A stretch of DNA of 64,000 nucleotides from Chloracidobacterium sp. (GTDB taxonomy: Bacteria > Acidobacteriota > Blastocatellia > Pyrinomonadales > Pyrinomonadaceae). The notes beneath the pieces are model-generated. The model had not been told where the DNA came from. It did no database searches and worked only from the letters and a program-made list of their open reading frames with translations. Made by a program: the position numbers and the translations under genes. Numbering within the stretch: position 1 is the stretch's first letter; each line of letters starts with the position of its first letter. This document shows positions 20,472 through 29,687 of this stretch, one piece after another. The stretch lies in NCBI GenBank assembly GCA_015075585.1, contig JABTUB010000002.1:496001-560000 (forward strand), written 5' to 3'.

Positions 20472-21542
20472 CTAATGAAGTTCGTCGGAGGCTTTCTGCG
20501 CCGGCCTCGCATCTTGCAGATCGGCAGTAACTTCACGGAGTTTCGCATCCAGATCCACCTCGTCCAGGCCCCAAGAGTTTTGCAGGACGAACGCGGACGG
20601 CGGAAACTGGCTGCCGATCTTTACATCCTCAGGTGCTTGATAGGTCAGCCGCATGGAGTATTTTTCTTTCGGTCGTGTTACCTGGATCTCAAGCGGAAGG
20701 TTGCTGAACTCGTCGGTAGATGTGAGTTTGCCCTCTTTGCCGTAAACGATGTCCGATTCGATCTCACCGACGCGGTCGAATATCTGTTGGCGAGCAAGCC
20801 GAATGCCGCCGACACGGTCGAACCAAAAGCGGCGCTCGATCTTTAGTGAGCCGTCGGCCCCTTTGCCGAATTCATCAAGCAGATAGTAGCCGCGGATCAC
20901 CATGCGCAGCGGTGACTTTTTAGACTGACTCAGATCCTCCTCGGTCTGAAAGATCGTACTTGTTGTATAAACATGAGCCGCATCGGTCGGGCGGACCAAC
21001 ATCGCATCGGTAAAATGCTGCGGCCGGAGATTGGAAAATGCATTCACACCTTCTTTAACAGCGTTCCCGTTATCAAGATCAGCGTGTTTGAGCGACTTCT
21101 GCAGCTTTGAATAATCAGCATCATTGGTGCCGATAACAAACTTCTTGTACCTGCCGCTTCCGCCGTCCTGCAGGATGGCGACGCGGAACTTTGTCCCGTC
21201 CGACGTCATTTGGGCGACATCGGTCTTGATGACCGGCACTTGCACCTTCATCAAGATGCTCGCAGGCCGTTGGACCACGATCTCGCCGTCAGCCTCCCGA
21301 TAGACCTCTTTGCTGCCGAACTCGGCGAACGAGTTATCTTCGAATTTCAGATACATCTTTGCCCGCATTGAGTTCACTCGGGCAAATCGGTTGACCTCAT
21401 TTATAAGATCCTTCGGCGCCGCATCTTCGATCTTGAGCAATCGTGGTGCTTTATCCGGCGATTTGACGGAGATGCAGCCGCTGACGCCCGCCGCTATCGC
21501 TGCGGCAAGTATTATCAGTAATGATCTCTGCCAGGTCTTCAT
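20472..21542 (-). CDS. LolB/DUF4292-like lipoprotein
   Basis: About 356 residues from ATG 21542 (MKTWQRSLLIILAAAIAAG), ending in a lipobox VSGC. The mature part is mostly beta strands: VNSMRAKMYLKFEDNSF, READGEIVVQRPASILMKVQVPVI, MTSDGTKFRVAIL, RRFWFDRVGGIRLARQQIFDRVG, LTYQAPEDVKIGSQFPPSAF. This reads like the LolA/LolB half-barrel superfamily (DUF4292-type); that assignment is fold-level. It heads the operon lipoprotein - ATPase - small membrane protein - LolA-like, and so could be the outer-membrane acceptor of that route. A frame upstream to 21614 was not used. Confidence 0.7.
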   Translation of the reverse strand: MKTWQRSLLIILAAAIAAGVSGCISVKSPDKAPRLLKIEDAAPKDLINEVNRFARVNSMRAKMYLKFEDNSFAEFGSKEVYREADGEIVVQRPASILMKVQVPVIKTDVAQMTSDGTKFRVAILQDGGSGRYKKFVIGTNDADYSKLQKSLKHADLDNGNAVKEGVNAFSNLRPQHFTDAMLVRPTDAAHVYTTSTIFQTEEDLSQSKKSPLRMVIRGYYLLDEFGKGADGSLKIERRFWFDRVGGIRLARQQIFDRVGEIESDIVYGKEGKLTSTDEFSNLPLEIQVTRPKEKYSMRLTYQAPEDVKIGSQFPPSAFVLQNSWGLDEVDLDAKLREVTADLQDARPAQKASDELH

Positions 21543-21661
21543 TGCGTTCTGATGCGGAAACGGCCGGTCGCGGTTGCAGTTCGATTTGCCGATAACAGTC
21601 GAGCCCGACAGCAATACAAACTAGAAAGCATATCACGTTGCCGCCTCATAATCTATGCATG

Positions 21662-21706
21662 AAAAACGCGCTTTGCCGAGGGCATTCAGCCCCGGAAAAG
21701 CGCGTT
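21662..21706 (-). terminator. Intrinsic terminator after the oxidase operon
   Basis: Arms AACGCGCTTT (21665-21674) and AAAGCGCGTT (21697-21706) pair, with an additional inner GC-rich stem between them. On the minus strand the hairpin runs straight into T residues (21666-21662). It is 18 bases past the subunit IV stop at 21724, ending the act-cox transcript. Confidence 0.75.
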
Positions 21707-21723
21707 GAAATTACCGATCCAAG

Positions 21724-22056
21724 CTATTGGCCAAATACGCCAAGGCCTCTCGTCAGGTAGTCTCCCATAGTAAAAGCGAACATCACGAGAAGCCAGAAAA
21801 AGCTGGCAATGATCGCTAATCTGACAAGCCGCGGGCTCCAATACACATGCATGAAGAAGAGCATCACGCATACCATCTTGATGAATGCGATAAGCAGAGC
21901 AACAAAGGTATTTGCCCCCGGAAAGAACATGTCATCAAGATCGTACAGAGCTATCGTATAGGTCAGGATAGTGCCGACCGCGAGGATCAGGAATACCCCG
22001 ACATATTTCGGGATATTCATATGCAAGTGCTGATGTTCGTTATGATCTTCGGACAT
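21724..22056 (-). CDS. Cytochrome c oxidase subunit IV (caa3-type)
   Basis: 110 residues with three hydrophobic helices (YVGVFLILAVGTILTYTIAL; TFVALLIAFIKMVCVMLFFMHVYW; LAIIASFFWLLVMFAFTMGDYL) and a His-rich N-terminus (SEDHNEHQHLHMN). Small size and position directly after subunit III fit the prokaryotic COX4 (CtaF-like) subunit of haem-copper oxidases. It helps stability of the complex and has no redox centre. It is the last gene of the oxidase operon, nine bases after subunit III. Confidence 0.85.
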   Translation of the reverse strand: MSEDHNEHQHLHMNIPKYVGVFLILAVGTILTYTIALYDLDDMFFPGANTFVALLIAFIKMVCVMLFFMHVYWSPRLVRLAIIASFFWLLVMFAFTMGDYLTRGLGVFGQ

Positions 22057-22065
22057 CGTGAACTC

Positions 22066-22944
22066 CTAATGAATATAGTGCCTGCCAAGCAGGTATAATA
22101 AAGGGAAAAGAAATATCCAAACGATATCGACAAAGTGCCAGTACAGACCCGACGCCTCGACCGGTGAATAATACTCGGCGTTGTAATTACCCTTGAATGC
22201 GGTCCACAGCAGCCAAAGCATTATCCCGAGGCCGATGATCATGTGTACCGCATGGAGGCCCGTCATCACGAAGTAGATCCAGAAAAAGATCCGCACCTTG
22301 TCGCGGAATTTGTCCTGATCCAGCTCGCCGTTCGAGAAATATCCGACCTTTTCTGACGCTGTAAGGAAGTGTCCGCTCGGCTGCGCCTGCTGCTTGGCGA
22401 TCATTTCCTCGACAAGTTCGTATTCACGCCATTGGAATTCGCCGCGAGGGTTTATGTATTCGTGGCCGGACGGATCGTGCACCGCTGCGTCAGGCGCGGA
22501 TGCCGGAGCACGAACGATACGGTTTAGTCCCTCGACCGGCACGATGCCGTGAGTCCACTTATCGGTATATTCAACGACCTTTACGCCCAAGAATACAGTA
22601 CCGAACAGCATCGTCAGGATGATCATCACGACCTGCATCGTTCGGTTGTTCACCTGCGCGAAATAGACCGTAAGAGCCATCGTTAACGAACTGACGATCA
22701 GCACGAGCGTATTTGTGAATCCCATGACCACATCAAGGTGGTTACTACCCGCCGCAAAGGCGAGCGGATACTTCGAACGCATCACAAGATACGCTGCAAA
22801 GAGGCCGCCGAAGAACATGATCTCCTGTACGAGGAAGACCCACATTGCGGCTGAGACGCTTGCCTCCTGCTGTGCCATGTCCTCGAACTGATGCTGCAGC
22901 CCGGGTTCGTGGTAAACGAATTTGGTCGATGTGTTTGATGACAT
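22066..22944 (-). CDS. ctaE: Cytochrome c oxidase subunit III
   Basis: About 292 residues from ATG 22944 ([15 protein letters not shown]); a TTG at 22956 inside the end of ctaD is less likely. Membrane helices include [74 protein letters not shown] and [27 protein letters not shown], the last with the conserved GLH. Between helices lies an unusually long soluble loop of about 80 residues (from [17 protein letters not shown] to [12 protein letters not shown]) with several acidic residues. Subunit III stabilises the catalytic core and its proton path. Confidence 0.93.
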   Translation of the reverse strand: MSSNTSTKFVYHEPGLQHQFEDMAQQEASVSAAMWVFLVQEIMFFGGLFAAYLVMRSKYPLAFAAGSNHLDVVMGFTNTLVLIVSSLTMALTVYFAQVNNRTMQVVMIILTMLFGTVFLGVKVVEYTDKWTHGIVPVEGLNRIVRAPASAPDAAVHDPSGHEYINPRGEFQWREYELVEEMIAKQQAQPSGHFLTASEKVGYFSNGELDQDKFRDKVRIFFWIYFVMTGLHAVHMIIGLGIMLWLLWTAFKGNYNAEYYSPVEASGLYWHFVDIVWIFLFPLLYLLGRHYIH

Positions 22945-22952
22945 ATATATTG

Positions 22953-24629
22953 TCAAGCAGCGGCCTGAGCTTCAGCCACCTTGCGTGCACCCTCAAAATC
23001 GAGGCCGTTATCTTCGCTAAAGTCGTATGCTTCCCATGTTACAACGGGCGTCGTTTCAAAGTTTTCCGTAGGCACAGGCGAACTTGTACGCCACTCGAGG
23101 CCGGGCAGCATCCACGGATTGGCAGGCGCCTTTTTGCCCTTAAAGAGTGAGTGCGTAAGATATATCGCCGGCATGGTCAGCCCGACCGCGAGTACGGATG
23201 CACCCGCCGTTGAAAAGATATTCAGCACCTGCAGTTCCTCAGGATACGCCGCATAGCGGCGCGGCATGCCCAGATAACCCAAAATGAGCTGCGGGAAGAA
23301 TGTCAGGTTGAACCCGACAAAGATGACCATTACCGCAACTTTACCCCAAAATTCAGAGTACATTTTACCCGAGATCTTCGGCCACCAAAGATGCAGGCCG
23401 CCGAGGAACGCAATAAGCTGGCCCCCGACCATCACATAGTGGAAATGGCCGATCACAAAATATGTTTCCGTAAGATGCACTGCCAATCCGATCGAGCCTA
23501 GAACAACGCCGGTAAGGCCGCCGATCAGGAATAATCCGATGAACGAAAGGCCGTAAAGCATCGGCGTATTGAACTGGATCGAACCTTTATAGAGCGTCGC
23601 GGTCCAGTTAAAGGTCTTGATAGCTGACGGGATCGCCACGATCATCGTCAAGAATGAGAATACAAAGCTCGCGTAAACCGATTGACCCGAGACGAACATA
23701 TGATGGCCCCAGATCAAAAAACCGAAGACCGAGATCGCTATCGACGAGAAAGCTACGAATTCATAGCCGAAAACCCGCTTGCGTGCAAAGTTTGCGATAA
23801 GCTCCGAAACCACACCCATCCCCGGAAGCACCATGATATAAACGGCCGGATGTGAATAGAACCAGAAAAGATGCTGGAACAAGATCGGGTCGCCGCCCAA
23901 GGCCGGGTCAAAGATGCCGATGTGGCCCAGGCGCTCGATCGCGACCAAGAGAATGGTTATCGCAACGACCGGTGTACCAATGACCATCACAAGGCTGGTT
24001 GCGTACATCGACCATACGAAAAGCGGCAGCCGGAACCATGTCATTCCGGGAGCACGCATCGTATGTGTCGTAACGATAAAGTTCAATCCTGTAAGGATCG
24101 ATGAGAATCCGGAAATAAAGATACCCAGGCCTGCGCCGACGACGTAGGTGTTCGAGAACGTGGTCGAATACGGTACATAGAATGTCCAGCCTGTATCAAC
24201 ACCGCCCTGGATCATTGCCCAAAGAGTAATGACGGCGCCTATGACATAGATATAAAAGCTAAGGAGGTTGATCCTCGGCAGAGCAAGATCTTTGGCCCCT
24301 ATCATGATCGGCAGCAAGAAATTGCCAAGCACGGCGGGGATCGACGGGATCAGGAAGAAAAAGACCATCAATATGCCGTGCTGGGTGAACAGCTTGTTAT
24401 ACGTTGACGTCTCGAACAGGTCGCTGGCAGGTGTCAGCAATTCGAGGCGTATTGCCGCTGCATACAGCCCGCCCATCACAAAGAATACGGATATCGACAC
24501 CAAATAAAGTATCGCGATACGCTTGTGATCCTTCGTCAATAACCACGAAGCCAAGGTTGAGCCATTACTGAGATAACTCTGCGTCGGCTTCTCAATGAAT
24601 CCAGTATCTATCGTTGCTTCCGTTTGCAT
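22953..24629 (-). CDS. ctaD: Cytochrome c oxidase subunit I
   Basis: 558 residues, twelve-helix haem-copper oxidase core. The Cu(B) and haem ligands are visible: [18 protein letters not shown] (low-spin haem His), [20 protein letters not shown] (Cu(B) His with the His-Tyr region), [10 protein letters not shown] (His pair), and HFHYVMVGG near haem a3. The YSHPAVY motif with Tyr and the E of the family A region (FWFYSHP) indicate a mitochondrial-like, type-A-related oxidase. It reduces O2 to water and pumps protons. It follows subunit II by 14 bases. Confidence 0.97.
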   Translation of the reverse strand: MQTEATIDTGFIEKPTQSYLSNGSTLASWLLTKDHKRIAILYLVSISVFFVMGGLYAAAIRLELLTPASDLFETSTYNKLFTQHGILMVFFFLIPSIPAVLGNFLLPIMIGAKDLALPRINLLSFYIYVIGAVITLWAMIQGGVDTGWTFYVPYSTTFSNTYVVGAGLGIFISGFSSILTGLNFIVTTHTMRAPGMTWFRLPLFVWSMYATSLVMVIGTPVVAITILLVAIERLGHIGIFDPALGGDPILFQHLFWFYSHPAVYIMVLPGMGVVSELIANFARKRVFGYEFVAFSSIAISVFGFLIWGHHMFVSGQSVYASFVFSFLTMIVAIPSAIKTFNWTATLYKGSIQFNTPMLYGLSFIGLFLIGGLTGVVLGSIGLAVHLTETYFVIGHFHYVMVGGQLIAFLGGLHLWWPKISGKMYSEFWGKVAVMVIFVGFNLTFFPQLILGYLGMPRRYAAYPEELQVLNIFSTAGASVLAVGLTMPAIYLTHSLFKGKKAPANPWMLPGLEWRTSSPVPTENFETTPVVTWEAYDFSEDNGLDFEGARKVAEAQAAA

Positions 24630-24643
24630 AACACGGCCACTCC

Positions 24644-25690
24644 CTATTTCTTTGTATTGCCTTTTGTCTTATCATCTGCCGCGGTAGTGGCATTGGCCGC
24701 TGCAGGCTTGGTCTCGCTGCTGGATGCCGCCGGTGTCTGCCCCGCGTTAGGGCTGAGCGACTTCACATAAGCGACGAGAGAATTCAATTGCTCCTCGGTT
24801 ACCTGCCCCTTAAAGGTCGGCATTATCGGCTGGAAGCCTTCGACGACCTGTGAGGCGGGATTAAGTATCGAGTTGCGGATATAGTTATCATCGGCAGTAA
24901 CACTTTCACCGGTAGAAAGTTTGACCTTCGAGTCAAAAAGACCCGTAAGATTCGGCCCGCGCGCTCCCGATGTTCCGGTGTGGCATGAGGCACATCCGAG
25001 TTTGGTATCGAAAAGGTCTCGGCCTGCCTCGACCGGCGTTTGGCCTGAGGTATTGCCGCTGAGCCACGCGTCAAAATCACGCTGCTCCATCACATATACC
25101 CATCCGACCATTCCCGAGTGGTTAAGCCCGCAATATTCCGCACAGAAGATGCGATACTTGCCGGGCTTGGTCGCATTGAACCACATATAGGTGTAGCGGC
25201 CCGGAACCACATCGGCCTTTGTTCTGAACGCAGGTACGTCAAAGTCGTGTATGACATCCTCGGTCGTCATCGTGAGCTTTATGTTAGTGTTGACCGGGAC
25301 GTGCAGCTCATTGATCTCACGTTGACCTGTCAGGTGCTGTGCTTTCCACATCCACTGTTTACCGACAAGATAGATATCCATCCCTTCGGTCGGAGGCGTG
25401 TACTGGTTGTAGTAAACGATCGCACCGCCGAGAAAGATACTCATGGCAACCATCAGCGGAATGACCGACCAAGTTACTTCGAGAGCCGCCGAGCCGTGGA
25501 TCTCGGGAGTTCTGGCAAATTTCTCCTTTTCGCGGTACCTCAGTCCCAAGGTAAAGATCGCAAAAACGATCGGGATCGAAAAGATCAGGCTGATCGTGAG
25601 CCAATAGAAATACAGCAGATCAACATCCCGTGCGAACGTTGACGCAGCTTCAGGAAATAATGATACCCACGAAGTGTTCAGCAATATCAT
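24644..25690 (-). CDS. ctaC: Cytochrome c oxidase subunit II with fused cytochrome c domain (caa3)
   Basis: 348 residues from ATG 25690 ([15 protein letters not shown]); the frame extends to 25747 inside the SCO gene. Two N-terminal helices ([43 protein letters not shown]) are followed by a cupredoxin with the Cu(A) motif [12 protein letters not shown], then a class-I cytochrome c domain with CASCHTG and a distal Met in [10 protein letters not shown]. The fused haem domain makes it a caa3-type subunit II, receiving electrons possibly directly from Alternative Complex III. The tail is Ala/Thr/Lys-rich and looks disordered. It starts two bases after the SCO stop. Confidence 0.96.
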   Translation of the reverse strand: MILLNTSWVSLFPEAASTFARDVDLLYFYWLTISLIFSIPIVFAIFTLGLRYREKEKFARTPEIHGSAALEVTWSVIPLMVAMSIFLGGAIVYYNQYTPPTEGMDIYLVGKQWMWKAQHLTGQREINELHVPVNTNIKLTMTTEDVIHDFDVPAFRTKADVVPGRYTYMWFNATKPGKYRIFCAEYCGLNHSGMVGWVYVMEQRDFDAWLSGNTSGQTPVEAGRDLFDTKLGCASCHTGTSGARGPNLTGLFDSKVKLSTGESVTADDNYIRNSILNPASQVVEGFQPIMPTFKGQVTEEQLNSLVAYVKSLSPNAGQTPAASSSETKPAAANATTAADDKTKGNTKK

Positions 25691-25691
25691 A

Positions 25692-26594
25692 TCAGTTAGC
25701 GGCAGCCGGGCCGGCATTCTTGTTCTTATTCCGACGCCAGAAAACAATGCCGAAAATTCCCATCAGTATGACGGTGGCAATGCCTCCGAGACGCATGACA
25801 CGCATGATCGCAACACCGTATTTTCCGGTTGCCGGATCGTAATGATAACAGTAGAGCAAGAGCTGCTCGGCAGTGTTGCCGACCTTGCCGTCCGCGGCCT
25901 CCATGACAGCGAATTTCACGTCCTTCGGTGCGTAGTCAATGCCGTAAAAATAGTGCGACAGGCGTCCCTCGGTATTTGCGACCATTATCCCGCCGGCATG
26001 AGCGAACTGGTCAGTACGGTCATCCCATTTATAGTGAAAACCGGCGGCCTGCGTAACCTTTTGTATCTGGTCTTCGGTTCCTGTCAGAAAGTGCCAGCCA
26101 TTCTCGGTACCCGGCCTGTCGTAGCGTTCGAGATAAGCTGCTTTCTTATTGCGTGCAAGATCCGGGCTGTCGTTATCGCGCGGATCAAAGCTGATCGCCA
26201 AGATATCAAAATCCTTTCCCGGGTCGAGCGAAATACCCTTGAGCGAACCGGTCAGCCCGTTGAGCACCTGAGTGCAAAGCATCGGGCACTCAAAATAAAC
26301 AAAGGCTACGATCACGGGCCTTTTGCCCAGATAATCGCCAAGCCTGACCTCGCGGCCATTCTCATCCTTGAGGATCGTATCAGCCGGAAGCGGCTCTCCA
26401 AGTTTTTGATCGATACCGACGGTCTTGAGAGCGTCCGGCAAGCCGGTCGTCGTATCTTCTTTCGGATCGTAGAGACGCGGATTATAGAGCGGTGAATTAT
26501 AATGCTCCATAGTCTGAGAAAAGACAGAGACCGTGCCCGCCAAGACGACCGCTGCCGTAACTGCTATTCTCAATAACTTAAATTCGTACCACAT
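25692..26594 (-). CDS. SCO1/SenC-family copper chaperone
   Basis: 300 residues, with a signal or anchor (LRIAVTAAVVLAGTVSVFSQ) and a thioredoxin-like domain with the copper motif in YFECPMLCTQVLNGL (CxxxC) and a later His (VANTEGRLSHYFYGI). A C-terminal helix (VMRLGGIATVILMGIFGIVFWRR) may be a second membrane anchor, longer than in most SCO proteins. SCO proteins insert copper into Cu(A) of oxidase subunit II. Its ATG overlaps the stop of the upstream gene (TAATG at 26592-26596) and subunit II follows two bases later. Confidence 0.93.
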   Translation of the reverse strand: MWYEFKLLRIAVTAAVVLAGTVSVFSQTMEHYNSPLYNPRLYDPKEDTTTGLPDALKTVGIDQKLGEPLPADTILKDENGREVRLGDYLGKRPVIVAFVYFECPMLCTQVLNGLTGSLKGISLDPGKDFDILAISFDPRDNDSPDLARNKKAAYLERYDRPGTENGWHFLTGTEDQIQKVTQAAGFHYKWDDRTDQFAHAGGIMVANTEGRLSHYFYGIDYAPKDVKFAVMEAADGKVGNTAEQLLLYCYHYDPATGKYGVAIMRVMRLGGIATVILMGIFGIVFWRRNKNKNAGPAAAN

Positions 26595-27139
26595 TACCTT
26601 CGTATTTCCCCCGCCAGCCGTCCTGCGCTGGCATCTGAGATCATCAAATGAGAATCCTGGAAGAGTTTGTCGGCATCATCGCCCGTTCTTGCCTTCGGGT
26701 TCGATGCCAGGAATTTCTCCTTCGCCTCATTGATCGGCAAAATGACGACCGAGCCGGTCGCCTTATCTTTCTCACCGTTCCTCCAAAGATCGATCCATTG
26801 CTTATGCAAAGCCTTCCACTCGGCATCAGGAGATTCGAGTTCGAGGTTCACACGGCCTTCGGGAGAATCTACACCGAACCCCGGGGCCGATTGAAGCCGC
26901 GGTTCTGCCGGAAGAGCTTCCTTCTGCGACATGCGCATCGGGTTGCCCGGTTCTGAAGCCTCAGCCTCATGCCTGAAATTGCCGAGGGTTTTCCATAAGA
27001 CCATCATTAGGATGAACGCAGTAATGATCAACAGCGACAAACCGCCGATAAACCCGAGAATGCCCTTCATGTTCACGTCATTCTCTTCGTACGCCTTATT
27101 CAGGTCGGCCGGTGTCATTTCATGCTTATTCGAGGCCAT
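26594..27139 (-). CDS. One-helix membrane protein of the act-cox operon
   Basis: 181 residues from ATG 27139 (MASNKHEMTPADLNKAYEEND); the frame to 27214 overlaps actF and lacks support. One helix (MKGILGFIGGLSLLIITAFILMMVLW) is followed by a polar periplasmic domain with helical segments (EWKALHKQWIDLWRNGEKDK, NEAKEKFLASNPKAR). No cofactor motif. The location, immediately after actF and overlapping the SCO start, suggests an accessory subunit or assembly factor of Alternative Complex III or of the oxidase. It may correspond to an ActG-like small subunit, but I cannot show homology. Confidence 0.7.
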   Translation of the reverse strand: MASNKHEMTPADLNKAYEENDVNMKGILGFIGGLSLLIITAFILMMVLWKTLGNFRHEAEASEPGNPMRMSQKEALPAEPRLQSAPGFGVDSPEGRVNLELESPDAEWKALHKQWIDLWRNGEKDKATGSVVILPINEAKEKFLASNPKARTGDDADKLFQDSHLMISDASAGRLAGEIRR

Positions 27140-27167
27140 ATTGCTCCAAAAACCGTCAAAATACCTA

Positions 27168-28385
27168 TTAATGTGCCCTGCCATGTGCGACCGCACGCTC
27201 ATAGAAAGGGTCATTCACCGGCACGATCGGGCGCTTCATCAACTGCCCGATAAAGAACCACAACCAAATACCGCCGACCGCGATCGGAGCAACGAAATCA
27301 AGCCAGCTCACGATGAACGCTCCGTCCGGAATGCCCGGCGTAACACGCGGAGTCGGGGCGATCTGATAGAACATATCCACGAACCGCATCAAGAGAAGGA
27401 AGGCGCCCAGCAGTGCCAGCCTTTGGGCACCGCGCTTGAACTCCTGCTGCAAGAGGATCACGAACGGAAATGCGAAGTGAAAAAGTATCAGGATCGTGCC
27501 GATCCAACCCCAGCCGCCTTTCATTCTCACCAGATACCATGAGGTCTCTTCCGGAATGTTTCCCGCCCAGATGATCAAAAACTGTGAGAAGTTGAAATAT
27601 GCCCACACCATAACGAGCGCAAGCATCAGCTTTCCTAGATCGTGAAAATGGCGTGTCGTAAGCACAGCGTCCATCGGCCGCTTATCAGCCAGATACGCCA
27701 GAACCATGACACAGAACGATAATGCGCTCAACGCCCAGCCGGCAACGAACAGAAGCCCCCACATGGTCGAGAACCAATGCGGATCGAGCATCATAACCCA
27801 ATCGACAACGGCAAAGGTTACGATAACGGAATATATGACAGTCATCGGGCCAGAAAAACGCGAGCTGATATCCATCGAGCGTGCAGCTCCGGCAAGATCC
27901 GCCGCCTTATCCTGCTCACCGCCCCACTTGTTCAGCAAATAGACCATCAGGCCAAAGATAAGGAAATAACATACCGAACGTACGATCCAGAACCACGGAG
28001 CCATAAAGACACCGCGATGCACCATTACAGGGTCGTCAGGCGACAGATGCGTAAATTCGTAGAACGTGTGGTTGTAAACCCCGATCGCGATCGGAACGAA
28101 CATAAGGACGATCAGCGGAAGCGTCCTTGATGCAGCTTCCGTTATTCGTCTGATCACGATGCCCCAGGCACCGCCGGTCATATACTGGAGCATCAGAAGC
28201 CCGAGGCCTCCGATACAGATGCCTGCCCACGAAATAAAGCCGAAGAGCCACGACCGAAGCCCCTGCTCAGGCTGCATATATGTGCCGACCGCCCAAACGA
28301 TCAGCGCAATGCCGCCAATACCCAATGCCGCAGAACGATATTTGTTCATCTCCTTCGGAGCGTAGTATTTGTCCAGGTCTGCCAT
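27168..28385 (-). CDS. actF: Alternative Complex III membrane subunit ActF
   Basis: 405 residues with about ten hydrophobic helices (AALGIGGIALIVWAVGTYM, GAWGIVIRRITEAASRTLPLIVLMFVPIAIGVY, VIYSVIVTFAVVDWVMMLDPHWFSTMWGLLFVAGW, LMLALVMVWAYFNFSQFLIIWAGNIPEET, and more). The DPHWFSTMWG and FSQFLIIWAGNIPEE segments are typical of ActF-type NrfD/PsrC-like subunits. With ActC it forms the membrane arm of the quinol:cytochrome c oxidoreductase. Its ATG directly abuts the actE stop codon. Confidence 0.92.
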   Translation of the reverse strand: MADLDKYYAPKEMNKYRSAALGIGGIALIVWAVGTYMQPEQGLRSWLFGFISWAGICIGGLGLLMLQYMTGGAWGIVIRRITEAASRTLPLIVLMFVPIAIGVYNHTFYEFTHLSPDDPVMVHRGVFMAPWFWIVRSVCYFLIFGLMVYLLNKWGGEQDKAADLAGAARSMDISSRFSGPMTVIYSVIVTFAVVDWVMMLDPHWFSTMWGLLFVAGWALSALSFCVMVLAYLADKRPMDAVLTTRHFHDLGKLMLALVMVWAYFNFSQFLIIWAGNIPEETSWYLVRMKGGWGWIGTILILFHFAFPFVILLQQEFKRGAQRLALLGAFLLLMRFVDMFYQIAPTPRVTPGIPDGAFIVSWLDFVAPIAVGGIWLWFFIGQLMKRPIVPVNDPFYERAVAHGRAH

Positions 28386-29063
28386 TTACTTTGCTCCTCC
28401 GCGAGTGTCGGCACTCGGTTTTGCCGTGTTGGTGTTCGCTGCGGCCGGTGCGGCCTTCACTGCCTGATCAGGATCCTGACCGGCCTGCAATGCCCTGATA
28501 TAAGAAACGATCGCCCATCGGTCGGCGGGCTGCAATTGATACGAGTATGAGGGCATCCGGCCCCAGCCGTTCGTTATCACATCAAAGAAATGTCCTACAG
28601 GTGCTTTTCGCAGGCGATCATCGTGAAATGTAGGCGGCTGCGGAAATCCGCGTCGCACGACCATTCCGTCTCCGGCACCGACCGGCCCGTGGCAAACCAT
28701 ACAATATATGTTGTAGCGATCCTGTCCTCGATCGACCAGCTCTTTAGTTACAGGGATCGGAAATTCATCGACATCGTTGGGAAAGCTTGACACCACTGTA
28801 TTTCCGCTCGCATCTGTTGTTGTTTCAGGGGCCGCGGTCGTAGGATTATCGACCTTTCCGGTGTAGAAGGCTTTGTTATCGTGAAGCATACCGCGAGGCA
28901 CGACGCCTTCGGGGAGCGTTCGCGACGCACGCTTATCGCTAAAGAAATCGCTTTCTTTGTATGCGCGGTAACGCGGCTGATCCTGCATATCGAAGCGAAC
29001 ACCGCAGGCGGATGCAACAACAGCCGCGAGCAGGCAAAGCAAAAATATCGGAACGCGTCTCAT
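28386..29063 (-). CDS. actE: Alternative Complex III monohaem cytochrome c ActE
   Basis: About 225 residues from ATG 29063, starting MRRVPIFLLCLLAAVVASAC with a lipobox, so a lipoprotein anchored by an N-terminal Cys. One haem-binding site CMVCHGPVG is followed by a candidate distal Met in WGRMPSYSYQL. The N-terminal DMQDQPRYRAYKESDFF segment matches ActE. The C-terminal tail is Ala/Thr-rich and probably disordered. It passes electrons toward soluble cytochrome c or the cytochrome domain of the oxidase. A frame start at 29123 overlapping actD is less likely. Confidence 0.92.
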   Translation of the reverse strand: MRRVPIFLLCLLAAVVASACGVRFDMQDQPRYRAYKESDFFSDKRASRTLPEGVVPRGMLHDNKAFYTGKVDNPTTAAPETTTDASGNTVVSSFPNDVDEFPIPVTKELVDRGQDRYNIYCMVCHGPVGAGDGMVVRRGFPQPPTFHDDRLRKAPVGHFFDVITNGWGRMPSYSYQLQPADRWAIVSYIRALQAGQDPDQAVKAAPAAANTNTAKPSADTRGGAK

Positions 29064-29106
29064 GCTCTTGCCGCAGTGAGCGTCGCCCGCTTGAAATCGG
29101 AGGCTC

Positions 29107-29640
29107 TTATTCCGGAACATCAATAACCTCCTGCGAACCCAAACTTTCCATGAACTTTCGTGTCTCGTCGTAATCGTAGCTGCTGTCCTTCGCCTCGATC
29201 ACCAGGAAGAACTTCTCACGCGACGCCAGAGCGAATCTTGGAATATTGAACACCGGATGATACGGCGACGGCAGGCCGTTCAGAAAAAGCATCCCGAATA
29301 CGGCCACGCCGGCCGAGAACAAGATCGTCAACTCGAACATCACCGGAATGAATGCCGGCAAACTGAAATGCGGACGGCCGCCGACAATGATCGGATAATC
29401 GATCACATGCACGAAGTAAACAAGGCCGAGCGCCGTCAACAATCCGGTTACGCCGCCCGCGAATATCAAATACGGCAGTATGCTGCGTTTGACGCCAAGT
29501 GCCTCATCGATCTCATGGATCGGATAAGGCGAGAACGCATCGGTCTTTGTATAGCCGGCGTCGCGCACCGCTCTGGCTGCATCCACGAGCTGGGTCGGCG
29601 TATCGAATTCCGCCATTATTCCGTAAAGTGTCTCAGACAT
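29107..29640 (-). CDS. actD: Alternative Complex III subunit ActD (DUF3341)
   Basis: 177 residues. The N-terminal cytosolic part (LYGIMAEFDTPTQLVDAARAVRDAGYTKTDAFSPYPIHEIDEALG) is the DUF3341 signature, followed by two membrane helices (LPYLIFAGGVTGLLTALGLVYFVHV and IPVMFELTILFSAGVAVFGMLFLNG). It is a small structural subunit bridging the membrane arm of the complex. Position between actC and actE is the standard order. Confidence 0.93.
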   Translation of the reverse strand: MSETLYGIMAEFDTPTQLVDAARAVRDAGYTKTDAFSPYPIHEIDEALGVKRSILPYLIFAGGVTGLLTALGLVYFVHVIDYPIIVGGRPHFSLPAFIPVMFELTILFSAGVAVFGMLFLNGLPSPYHPVFNIPRFALASREKFFLVIEAKDSSYDYDETRKFMESLGSQEVIDVPE

Positions 29641-29687
29641 ATCTTCTTGACCTGCTACTGCCGATAACCGGATGAATCCTGCCTCGT

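Noticed and set aside
25674..26495. A 273-residue plus-strand frame opposite the SCO gene
   Set aside because: The SCO CxxxC copper motif and operon overlap decide for the minus strand; the plus frame shows no family features.
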